A DNA stretch of 7,810 nt from Rhizorhapis sp. SPR117. Its GTDB lineage: Bacteria > Pseudomonadota > Alphaproteobacteria > Sphingomonadales > Sphingomonadaceae. A model generated the notes under the pieces. The model was given only the letters and a program-made list of their open reading frames with translations, was not told the DNA's origin and searched no databases. Location of the stretch: contig NZ_JAKKIE010000102.1 of the NCBI RefSeq assembly GCF_021742065.1, positions 1-7,810 on the forward strand, read 5' to 3'. The position numbers and the translations under genes were made by a program. Positions 1 to 6,832 of the stretch are shown piece by piece (the stretch's first letter is position 1; every line of letters starts with the position of its first letter).

Positions 1-39
1 CCGCATCGCGGGACATACAAATACTAGGGTCACTTCTCG

Positions 40-1047
40 ATGAAAATCCCGGGTCAACTCTCAGCGGTAATCAACACGGAGCGCACTCTCGATATCGTCG
101 AACGATATGAAGAGCACATCATCGATCGACCAGGCATCAAGGATCTGGAGGCGATGCTTGGCTTCGGGTTTGCAGGGTCTGGTTCCAACGTCGCGATGGC
201 CTTCACCATGCTCAAGGACTGGGGCGACCGCGATGGCGTTACGGCCGCAGCGGAAGTCGCGAGCGCAACGCAGGCGATGGCGAAGGTGCCTGAAGGTCGG
301 GTTATGAGCCTGATGCCTCCGGCCATCGACGAGCTGGGCACATCATCGGGTTTTGCGCTGAGGCTTCAGGATCGCGCTAATCAGGGTGAGGAAGCCTTGC
401 TGGCGGCACAGAACCAGTTGCTTGCAGCCGCAGCGCAGAGCACGCGGGTCGCCGGTGTCTATCCGGAGAACCTGCCAGACAGCACGAGCGTCGAACTCGC
501 TATCGACCGGGAGAAGGCGCAGGCGCTCGGCGTTCCGTTTGCGACGATCAGCGAAACGATCTCGGCGGCGATGGGCTCGTTCTACGTCAACGACTTTCCG
601 GAGCGTGGACGCATGCAGCAGGTCATCGTCCAGGCTGACGCGCCCTATCGCATGCAACTGGCCGACGTGCTGAAACTCAATGTCCGTAACGAGGCGGGCG
701 GCATGGTGCCGTTGTCCGAAGTGGTGACGCCGATCTGGGGCCAAACTCCGTTGCAGCTGACCCGTTACAATGGCTACCCCTCGATGAAGATCTCGGGCGA
801 AGCCGCGCCGGGTGTGTCGAGCGGCGACGCCATGGCCGAGATGGAACGGCTCGCGGCTGACTTGCCCCAAAGCTTCGCAATCGAGTGGACGGGCCAGTCG
901 TTGCAGGAACAGCAGGCCGGTGCCGAAGCGCCGATGCTGCTGGCGCTGTCGATGCTGGTGGTCTTCCTGGTGCTGGCCGCGCTTTACGAGAGCTGGTCGG
1001 TCCCCCTCTCGGTGATGCTCGTGGTTCCCCTCGGGCTGGTCGAGTAG
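40..1047 (+). pseudogene. Internal fragment of an RND (AcrB/HAE1-type) efflux permease
   Basis: The 335-residue reading frame matches the second periplasmic half of AcrB-like inner-membrane pumps, which export drugs or solvents by proton antiport as trimers with a periplasmic adaptor and an outer-membrane channel. Recognisable family segments in order are GFGFAGSGSN (about 41-50), LKDWGDRDG (58-66), ELGTSSGFALRL (98-109), EKAQALGVPF (158-167), YVNDFPERGRMQQV (182-195), RYNGYPSMKI (242-251) and the helix-8 region ALYESWSVPLSVMLVVPLG (314-332). Normal length is about 1030-1050 residues. Everything before the PC1/PC2 porter region, including the helix-4 aspartates of the proton relay, is missing, and so is everything after helix 8, including the helix-10 lysine. 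The frame ends at GLVE-stop where homologues continue GL(V/I)GA. The ATG at 40 is probably not a true start: it has no clear ribosome binding site and family-like sequence (GHFS) precedes it. The product could not pump. Confidence 0.85.
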
Positions 1048-1126
1048 ACGCCGGCCATATCCAAAACCCGCACTGCGTCGCGGTGCATTCTAGAGTCCCG
1101 CTTCCAGACAGAGTACGGGCGCGTTG

Positions 1127-1264
1127 ATGATGACCCGCAGACGATCTGCTTGCGCGCCGCCACTCAAGAGCGAGTTCAAACGCATCGCCATGCGCGCCTG
1201 CAAAACCGACCAAAGCTTTTCCGCAATGATCTACCTCGCCGCCGCCGTCATCAACTCGCGATAA
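1127..1264 (+). mobile_element. C-terminal remnant of an IS5-family-like transposase
   Basis: The frame ending in TAA at 1262-1264 reads KSEFKRIAMRACKTDQSF followed by SAMIYLAAAVINSR. This has the layout of the C-terminus of IS5-type DDE transposases: a basic RxxxR(Y/A)DKT-like stretch, then a short hydrophobic LAAxxI tail. Only about 45 codons remain against roughly 250-330 for a full enzyme. The frame closes upstream at the TAG at 1091-1093, and all catalytic aspartates are absent. No terminal inverted repeat could be identified with confidence after the stop codon. The element is a dead relic. The family assignment comes from the pattern alone, and the exact subgroup is unknown. Confidence 0.6.
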
Positions 1265-1413
1265 ATCCCCACAAAACCTAGTGGAACGGGCCCTTCATTT
1301 TCGAAATGCTTCGCCGCCGTGAGCGCCAGTGACGAGGAGCCGCGCTCAGCTCGGCTGAATGAACGTCAAGTTCCAGGGAAGTGATTTCACTCGGGGAATG
1401 GCCGCTTTGTTGG

Positions 1414-1443
1414 CGAAGTTGCCGGCCAAGCAGGGCAACTTCG
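1414..1443. repeat. Perfect 10-bp inverted repeat (stem-loop)
   Basis: CGAAGTTGCC at 1414-1423 is the exact reverse complement of GGCAACTTCG at 1434-1443, with a 10-base loop. It lies about 75 bases past the stop of the minus-strand ATPase gene, so it could be a transcript-ending or stabilising hairpin for that gene. It has no T-tract on either side, so it is not a standard intrinsic terminator. It may instead be a remnant of a mobile-element end. Confidence 0.55.
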
Positions 1444-1516
1444 TTATTACGAAAATCTGGGTGCGTATGCGATGCTCGCTATCTGATTTCGCGCTTTTCA
1501 CCCTATGATTTTCACT

Positions 1517-3061
1517 TCACTCCTGAGCTTGAGCGTGCCGCAGTCCAGCGAGGGTTGTGGCTGCCAGCGGGTCCGGCCGCGCGGCGTTTGCGGCTTGGCT
1601 GCGGGGTCTCCCGGTGGTCTCAGGCACCGTCGTCGCTGGGAGGGTGGTCCAACCCAGATGCGGAATACTGATGGTACGCCGACCCGCGAGGTCTGTCCGC
1701 GACACGAGCAAACCCTTTTCCTCGATGAATGCGAGCATGCGGCGCGCTCGACCTGGCGAGCTGGTGCCGTAGAGATGGGCAAGCGCATCGTCATCCGGGC
1801 AGGCGCGTTCCTCACGTGCAGCGCGGACAATAGCGAGGAAGGGCGCAAGCATCTCTTCAGGAAGGGCGGCGCCGAGCTTCAGCGTTTCCTCCCAGCGCTC
1901 TGCGTCATTGATCCCGGCGCGGGCCAGCGCGAGGGCCTGCCGGAACGCGCCGAGGTCGATTTCGGTTTGCACGCCTCTCATGCGGCACCGAACCACAAAG
2001 TCCTGAAACAGGGCGGGGAGGGGTTGCCGGGAGTTCTCCACGGCGATTTCGGCGAGAACCTCTTTGCGAACATCCGCCTGCTCCTCGACCGGCACGGACG
2101 GCATGTCCGGGATGGAAGACATGGCCGGGGCTGTGGTGAGCGTGCGGAGCATGTCGGGCATCGACATTGCGGGCCGGGTAGGAGACGGAGGCGGCGGAAA
2201 GAAGGCCTCTGGGCGCGAGAACAGTGTATCGCGCAACTGCGCGACCGGTGCTTCGGGCAGCGGGACGAGCCTGAGGCCCGCGTCCTTTCCCGCAGTGCGC
2301 ACCGGTCCGATACGTACATTGACCGGCCGGCGTGAAAGAGCGGGGCCAAGGGCAAGAAATTCGCCGCGCTGAAGATCGCGGATCATGTCGGCCTGACGAC
2401 GGTCCATACCGAGGAGATCGGATGCACGTGCCATGTCGATATCGAGAAAGGTCCGGCCCATCAGAAAATTGGACGCTTCGGCCGCCACATTCTTGGCGAG
2501 CTTGGCGAGACGCTGGGTCGCAACGACGCCGGCAAGGCCGCGCTTGCGCCCTCGGCACATCAGATTGGTCATGGCGCTAAGCGACGCGCGGCGTGCGTCC
2601 TCGGCGACCTCGCCGGCCGCTGCGGGCGCGAAGAGCTGGGCTTCGTCGATCACTGTCAGCACAGGATACCAGAACTGACGGGGTGCATCGAACAACGCTC
2701 CGAGGAATGCGGCCGTGCAGCGCAGCTGGTCGTCAACTTCCAGTCCTTCGAGGTTCAGCACGACGGAAGCGCGATGCTCCCGCACGCGCGCGGCTAGCAA
2801 GGCAATCTCGCTCAGGCCGAAGTCTGCCGCTTCGACGATGATATGATCGAACGCATCGGCAAGCGACACGAAGTCGCCCTCAGGGTCGACGACGACCTGC
2901 TGGACGATCGATGCGCTGCCTTCGAGCAGGCGTCTCAAGAGATGGGATTTACCAGATCCCGAATTGCCCTGCACCAACAGCCGGGTGGCGAGCAACTCCT
3001 CGAGGTCCACCGATACGCTTTGCCCTTTGCTATCCGTACCGATCTCGATCCTTGCCGTCAT
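1517..3061 (-). CDS. HerA/DUF87-type P-loop ATPase
   Basis: The 514-residue protein is a HerA/FtsK-superfamily ATPase. Its N-terminus has the short beta-rich IxIGTDxxG pattern common in this group, followed by LLVQGNSGSGKSHLLRRLLE-like sequence. Walker A is GNSGSGKS (32-39), VVDPEGDF lies at 57-64, Walker B is VLTVIDEAQ (134-142), and VVATQR (179-184) resembles the sensor/arginine-bearing strand. A proline-rich linker (about 285-325) joins the ATPase core to a C-terminal region with a winged-helix-like stretch (about 434-466). The cytosolic role is inferred to be DNA or protein-complex motor activity, since HerA relatives act as hexameric DNA translocases; the substrate is unknown. The start at 3061 (ATG) has GAGGGGAG just upstream and fits the usual family N-terminus. 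A TTG at 3095-3097 behind an ideal AAGGAG with 7-base spacing would add 12 residues. No NurA nuclease or other intact partner is visible beside it. Confidence 0.85.
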   Translation of the reverse strand: MTARIEIGTDSKGQSVSVDLEELLATRLLVQGNSGSGKSHLLRRLLEGSASIVQQVVVDPEGDFVSLADAFDHIIVEAADFGLSEIALLAARVREHRASVVLNLEGLEVDDQLRCTAAFLGALFDAPRQFWYPVLTVIDEAQLFAPAAAGEVAEDARRASLSAMTNLMCRGRKRGLAGVVATQRLAKLAKNVAAEASNFLMGRTFLDIDMARASDLLGMDRRQADMIRDLQRGEFLALGPALSRRPVNVRIGPVRTAGKDAGLRLVPLPEAPVAQLRDTLFSRPEAFFPPPPSPTRPAMSMPDMLRTLTTAPAMSSIPDMPSVPVEEQADVRKEVLAEIAVENSRQPLPALFQDFVVRCRMRGVQTEIDLGAFRQALALARAGINDAERWEETLKLGAALPEEMLAPFLAIVRAAREERACPDDDALAHLYGTSSPGRARRMLAFIEEKGLLVSRTDLAGRRTISIPHLGWTTLPATTVPETTGRPRSQAANAARPDPLAATTLAGLRHAQAQE

Positions 3062-3115
3062 CGCTCCCCTCTGGACCAGGACACTGCTGGGTCGCAAGAA
3101 TAATCTCCTTCCATC

Positions 3116-3196
3116 TTAAGAGATGCGACTTACTTCGTAGCGCATGTCGAGCACATAGAGGCCGTGACGCCAGTCGGTGGCGAGGCTATAGGGGCC
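3116..3196 (-). pseudogene. C-terminal tail of an unidentified minus-strand gene
   Basis: On the minus strand a frame ending in TAA (3116-3118) contains the protein-like segment TDWRHGLYVLDMRYE. Its codons have mostly G or C at the third position, unlike a random antisense frame. The tail sits directly upstream of, and in the same direction as, the HerA-like ATPase, with about 55 bases to its ATG, so it may be the end of an operon partner. Going upstream, the coding character stops where the + strand TRIC gene begins (about 3196), so the front of this gene is gone. The GLYVLDM pattern is loosely reminiscent of the last strands of beta-propeller (LVIVD-type) proteins, but I cannot assign a family. 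Confidence 0.35.
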
Positions 3197-3197
3197 T

Positions 3198-3814
3198 ATG
3201 GATTTGCTGACCGAAAACCTCGTTGCCTGGCTCAATATAGCTGGAATTTCGGTGTTCGCCGCTTCAGGAGCGTTGGCCGCGGCACGCAAGCGCCTGGATT
3301 TCATAGCGGCCTGGTTTTTTGCGCTCATTACGGCAATCGGGGGCGGAACGCTGCGTGACTTGCTGATCGGCGCGCCAGTCTTCTGGATGCTTGATCCCAC
3401 ACCTGTGATCCTATGCGCCGCTGTTGCGGTTCTCGCATGGGCAGTACCCTGCGCTGGTGGCCCAATCGCGCACTTGAATGGCTGGATGCTGCCGGATTGG
3501 CAGCCTATTCGGTCTATGGGGCGGGAAAGGCACTGCAATATGGAGTATCTCCAATCCCCGCGATCGCCGCAGGCGTGATCACCGGCTGCATCGGCGGTGT
3601 CATCCGGGACATCACTGCAGGTGTTCCTTCTATATTAATGAGAAACGAGATTTACGTGACCGCATCGTTAGTTGCGGCCATCCTTTTCGTCATTCTGATG
3701 ACGGCAGGTCTTGACGCGCCTTGGCCATCGATGATCGGCTTCGCATTTGGCTTTGCATTGCGTGGGATCGCAATTCAATGGCGCATTTCATTGCCACTGC
3801 ATCGTGGGCATTGA
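3198..3814 (+). pseudogene. TRIC-family (YadS/YicG-like) cation channel, frameshifted
   Basis: This is a UPF0126/TRIC small membrane protein, a family of trimeric intracellular-type cation channels built from two homologous three-helix repeats plus a seventh helix in the inner membrane. The first repeat, with SGALAAARKRLD and GGGTLRD (48-54), runs in the frame starting at ATG 3198, which has AGGGG just upstream. The second repeat, with LEWLDAAGLAAYSVYGAGKAL, GGVIRD (bases 3593-3610) and a C-terminus ending at TGA 3812-3814, is in the frame one base back. Joined, they give about 205 residues, the normal family length. The switch falls near 3447-3449 and is explained by loss of one C from a CCCC run: restoring it gives AWAVPLRWWPNRALEWLD. 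As read, the first frame runs into 40 out-of-frame residues and stops near 3578. It is either a recent pseudogene or a sequencing error. Confidence 0.8.
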
Positions 3815-4180
3815 GTCTCGAGCTGTCCGGCTATCCATGTATTTTTTATCCACCACATGTACCATTTTGCAGAGGGGTGAATGCATGGCAGCATTGGGGA
3901 AGCCTTATTGTCGGCGTGAATGACTGCGTTAAATGCGGAAGCGGTAGTCATTTAATCGTAAAATCACACGCTGGATTATCGGGTAATGCTTCAAGGCATA
4001 TGGGTCCTCTAATCCATCCTATTTTGCTAGGAGTCTCGTGCGTTACAGGTAGTCAGCAGTGAACGGATCCCTCCCAACATACCCACTGTTGAGGCCAATC
4101 GAGTTGGTTTTTGGTGATATTATGGTGGCGCCGGTGATCCCGCGTTGCGGCAAAGCGATCCGTCATTTGTTCTGATAATA

Positions 4181-4240
4181 AAAAGGTGGGCCGTTGAATT
4201 TCTGCGAGTTGCAGCCTATCCGCCCCCGTGCCCACCTTTT
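4181..4240. repeat. Long stem-loop with perfect 11-bp arms and inner hairpin
   Basis: AAAAGGTGGGC at 4181-4191 is the exact reverse complement of GCCCACCTTTT at 4230-4240. The 38-base interior carries its own small hairpin, CTGC (4202-4205) and GCAG (4211-4214) around GAGTT. The outer arms end in A4 on one side and T4 on the other, so transcripts in either direction would form a GC-rich stem followed by U residues, as in a bidirectional terminator. The large structured loop is unusual for a plain terminator and also fits a small structured RNA or a miniature mobile element. No target duplication is visible. Confidence 0.55.
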
Positions 4241-4353
4241 CACTGGCACCCTCAATATTTTGTCGGGGTTGCGACCCGAAGGACCCGATCAAAAATATTA
4301 ATAAAGTCCATAACGGAAGCATTGCGCCTGTCCAACACCATTTAACTCTATTC

Positions 4354-4382
4354 TTGCATAATATTGTGGATATTTTTATTTA
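4354..4382 (+). promoter_or_regulatory. Weak candidate promoter of the two-component operon
   Basis: TTGCAT (4354-4359) and TATTTA (4377-4382) are separated by 17 bases in the most AT-rich part of the leader, about 110 bases before the kinase ATG. The -35-like box is fair and the -10-like box is poor. It is proposed mainly because of its position next to the palindrome at 4383-4400. Confidence 0.2.
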
Positions 4383-4400
4383 CTATTACTTTGGTAATAG
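4383..4400. promoter_or_regulatory. Perfect palindromic operator-like site upstream of the kinase
   Basis: CTATTAC (4383-4389) and GTAATAG (4394-4400) are exact inverted repeats around a TTTG centre, 91 bases before the kinase ATG. The 18-base dyad has the size of a binding site for a dimeric helix-turn-helix regulator. The NarL-type regulator encoded downstream is an obvious candidate for autoregulation, but that link is inference. Confidence 0.4.
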
Positions 4401-4491
4401 GTGATTCACTGGATGTTATGAACATTGTTCTACCTAGTTCGTAGCGAGTAGATTAAAGTGGCGCGCTGCCGCGAATCGGTTGGGGGAAGGA

Positions 4492-6204
4492 ATGCAGGCG
4501 ATCTTCAGATTCCCGTTCATGATGGGAGAGAAGATTTCGATTCAGCTGGGTCGCGCGCCGATATTGAGCGTGACGCTGGCGCGTCTGGCGCTGCTGGTCG
4601 CCTGGATGCATGAACTCGACTATATCGGCCATACCTACGCAAATATGCAAGCCGTGACCGAATGGATGAGCCTGAGTTACGTGGCTTGGAACCTGCTATG
4701 CATTTTTGGCCTGTTCCTGGCCCCACGTTGGGAACTCATACTGCGACCACTGATTCTGCTGATCGATTTCATGGTCTGTGCTACGCTGGTCGTCCTTCTT
4801 CGCCCGATCGAACTGCCGGCCATTCTTTGTTGCCTGCTGCTGTTGTGGGCTACACGGGAGCGGCTGGGGATCAGTATCGCGGCTATCGCTGCATTATGCT
4901 TCATCATCGCATTCATTTTTCGTAATAACTACGAACCATTGGCTCAGATTTACTCTCTGCAATTGGCCAGCGACTATACGGACAGCGCCAGCATTTTTAT
5001 CGGCAGTCTGATCGCGCTCGCCGTCATTGGATCGCATCTTTATCAGGATCAGGTCAAAAGGTGGGGTGACCAGTTGCAGGCGGTTGGCGGCAATCTGAAT
5101 GCACCACCCATCGAATTTCTGCTGAACCAGGTTGCAGCATTTTTCAACGCGCACACAGTTGCTTTCATCTGGGAAGACATGAACGATGTCGCCATCCGGT
5201 GTAGCAGCCTGAAAAAAGACACATTGTCCTTTCCCCAAATTGCCGATGATGAAATGCGGCCCCTGCTTCATCCGCGGGTTCGGGATGCCTCTTTTCTGTT
5301 CGCCGCCCATTCCGAACAGCTTTTTTTCCGCAACAGCATTGGCGCGCTGAAATTTTCCAACTCGCCGGAATTCATCGACACTATCAGCGAAGCTCTACAA
5401 TTCAGGCGCGGCGCAAGCTTTGCCATTAACGCAGGCGCTTTGCGGGGACGTTTTTTCATTGAGCGCCGGCACGGGTGGTCGCCCAATCTCCTTGATCAGT
5501 GCGATTATGCCGCTGACAGCGTGGATGTCTTTTTCGAACGCTCTTTCTTTCTTGATGCATGGCGCAATCGTGCCTTTGCCGAGGCGCGCCTCGCGTTGAG
5601 CGGCGATCTGCACGACAGCGTTTTGCAAACTCTGGCGGCGATGCGGATGCGGCTGTCCGCCCTCATGCCCAAAGCATCGAAAAACCTGCCCGCCGAGCAG
5701 ACGGAAGACCTCAAAACGCTACAGGACCTGATCATTGCCGAACAAAGTCGGCTCCGACAGCTTTTGAACGAAAGCAAGCGCGTCAACGGCGTCACGCAAA
5801 ATCTGGCGGAAGGCCTGACCAGTTGCGCAAAAATGCTGTCCGGCCAATGGAATATCGACTGCCATGTCTATGTCGACAAACCCGAAGTCGATATTGACCG
5901 CTCAACGGCCATCGAGGTCGAATTCCTGGTTCGCGAAGCAGTGGCCAATGCCGTTCAACACGCCTCTGCCCGCAAAGTAACGATTGCCGCAGCGGTGCAG
6001 GATGATGCATTGCTTATGGCCTTCCGTAATGACAGCAATTCTGGCATCCTGTCAGAAGTCCCGGCCCCGATCGACGGCATTCAGTCACAATCCCTCACAC
6101 GCCGCCTGTCTCTGCTGGGCGGAACGGCGTATTTCGACAATGTTAATGATAAATCTCTATTATCCATTCGCATACCGCTCAACCTGACGGAGAAACGGGT
6201 CTGA
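4492..6204 (+). CDS. Membrane sensor histidine kinase (HisKA_3/NarX-like class)
   Basis: A 570-residue inner-membrane sensor kinase that would phosphorylate the regulator encoded next. About six membrane helices are visible (roughly 24-44, 61-76, 83-103, 106-121, 125-143, 164-183). A GAF-like cytoplasmic region follows (about 200-350), then the HisKA_3 phosphoacceptor helix SGDLHDSVLQTL with His374, and an HATPase region with N-box REAVANAVQHA (481-491, Asn486). The ATP-lid part is degenerate: NDSNSG (513-518) is present but the usual GxGL is replaced by GIQSQSL (529-535), although the terminal LLGG motif remains. The ATG at 4492 is preceded by GGGGGAAGGA; a TTG at 4480 would add four residues and is less likely. 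One base separates its stop from the regulator start, so the two are cotranscribed. The ligand is unknown. Base composition is lower in GC than the ATPase and RND genes. Confidence 0.85.
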   Translation: MQAIFRFPFMMGEKISIQLGRAPILSVTLARLALLVAWMHELDYIGHTYANMQAVTEWMSLSYVAWNLLCIFGLFLAPRWELILRPLILLIDFMVCATLVVLLRPIELPAILCCLLLLWATRERLGISIAAIAALCFIIAFIFRNNYEPLAQIYSLQLASDYTDSASIFIGSLIALAVIGSHLYQDQVKRWGDQLQAVGGNLNAPPIEFLLNQVAAFFNAHTVAFIWEDMNDVAIRCSSLKKDTLSFPQIADDEMRPLLHPRVRDASFLFAAHSEQLFFRNSIGALKFSNSPEFIDTISEALQFRRGASFAINAGALRGRFFIERRHGWSPNLLDQCDYAADSVDVFFERSFFLDAWRNRAFAEARLALSGDLHDSVLQTLAAMRMRLSALMPKASKNLPAEQTEDLKTLQDLIIAEQSRLRQLLNESKRVNGVTQNLAEGLTSCAKMLSGQWNIDCHVYVDKPEVDIDRSTAIEVEFLVREAVANAVQHASARKVTIAAAVQDDALLMAFRNDSNSGILSEVPAPIDGIQSQSLTRRLSLLGGTAYFDNVNDKSLLSIRIPLNLTEKRV

Positions 6205-6205
6205 T

Positions 6206-6832
6206 ATGGCAAATCTTCTAATCGTCGATGATCATCCACTATTCCTGGACGGGCTTCAGCAATTTCTGGAAACCAACGATCACAAGATTCTGTGCTGCGC
6301 CCGATCGGTCAGTGACGCGCTTTATAAGCTGCAGACAGAGGTTCCCGACGTCGTGATCCTGGATTTGAGCATGAAGGACGGCGGTGGATTGAAGATCCTG
6401 TCGAGCCTCCGCGAAAACGGTAATGGCGTGCCGGTCATATTTCTGACCGTGAGCATCAAACCGGAAGAAACGATCGAAGCACTGCAGCTGGGCGTCAATG
6501 GCATCGTCCTGAAGGAAAGTGATCCCGAGGAATTGCTGAGCTGCATCGCAGTCGTCAATGGGGGCGGTAACCGGATCGATCCGGCCATCATGGAAAAAGC
6601 GCTACTGCATTCCGTGGTTACAAAGAACCGGACTACCTCGCATGACGTGCTGACGGAACGTGAAAAGGAAATCGCCAAGCTGATCCGCGCGGGCCTGCGC
6701 AATAAAGTGATCGCGGAAAAATGCGGCCTGACCGAAGGAACGGTCAAAGTGCACCTGCACAGCATTTTTCAGAAACTGGGCGTCAAATCCAGGGCGGAAC
6801 TGATTGTCAGCTCGATGGGTGAGCCTCAATGA
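6206..6832 (+). CDS. NarL/FixJ-type response regulator with LuxR DNA-binding domain
   Basis: A 208-residue DNA-binding regulator. The receiver domain (about 1-118) has the acidic pair Asp8-Asp9, the phosphoacceptor Asp53 in VVILDLSM, Thr81 at the switch position and Lys103 in VLKES, a complete active site. The C-terminal LuxR/GerE helix-turn-helix (about 146-205) contains LTEREKEIAKLI, then the recognition region GLTEGTVKVHLHSIFQKLGV, closely matching the family consensus. The ATG lies one base after the kinase stop (TGA-T-ATG), and GGAG at 6189-6192 is rather far upstream, so translational coupling to the kinase is likely. Its target genes are not known; the palindrome upstream of the kinase and the convergent pilus genes are possible targets by position only. 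Confidence 0.92.
   Translation: MANLLIVDDHPLFLDGLQQFLETNDHKILCCARSVSDALYKLQTEVPDVVILDLSMKDGGGLKILSSLRENGNGVPVIFLTVSIKPEETIEALQLGVNGIVLKESDPEELLSCIAVVNGGGNRIDPAIMEKALLHSVVTKNRTTSHDVLTEREKEIAKLIRAGLRNKVIAEKCGLTEGTVKVHLHSIFQKLGVKSRAELIVSSMGEPQ

Larger units (their letters stand above)
1048..1516. other. Gene-poor remnant DNA between RND fragment and ATPase gene
   Basis: No intact gene is visible in these ~470 bases. They hold the tail of an IS5-like transposase (about 1127-1264) and a 10-bp inverted repeat at 1414-1443, each listed separately. The rest, about 1048-1126, 1265-1413 and 1444-1516, shows no convincing coding sequence on either strand. The abrupt loss of RND homology at about 1045 beside transposase debris suggests that insertion and deletion shaped the region. 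Confidence 0.6.
3815..4491. other. AT-rich intergenic region without a convincing gene
   Basis: About 675 bases separate the TRIC gene from the histidine kinase. AT content rises toward the right, especially about 4290-4440. No tRNA, rRNA or recognisable protein is seen. Two inverted repeats (4181-4240 and 4383-4400) and a weak promoter candidate are listed separately, and a short 5-bp hairpin TCGGG/CCCGA lies at 4263-4279. A minus-strand frame (4053-4322) begins with a hydrophobic stretch but has no good ribosome binding site or family likeness. Confidence 0.6.

Noticed and set aside
677..1213. Minus-strand frame of 178 codons across the RND fragment
   Set aside because: Serine/arginine/proline-rich shadow of the RND coding frame without recognisable motifs.
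1505..2335. Long + strand frame of 276 codons opposite the ATPase
   Set aside because: Antisense shadow of a high-GC gene; arginine- and glycine-rich low-complexity translation with no domain, while the minus strand gives clear Walker motifs.
3721..4062. + strand frame running from the TRIC gene into the intergenic region
   Set aside because: Its first third is an out-of-frame reading of the TRIC 3' end and the rest has no protein character.
4053..4322. Minus-strand frame of 89 codons starting with a hydrophobic stretch, signal-peptide-like
   Set aside because: No convincing ribosome binding site, no family resemblance, AT-rich mixed codon use, and it reads through the 4181-4240 inverted repeat; probably chance.
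3815..4480. tRNA gene or attachment site in the intergenic region
   Set aside because: No cloverleaf, TTCRA arm plus CCA-side pairing, or long direct repeat could be made out.
4894..5310. Minus-strand frame of 138 codons inside the histidine kinase
   Set aside because: Shadow of the kinase frame, which carries all conserved motifs.
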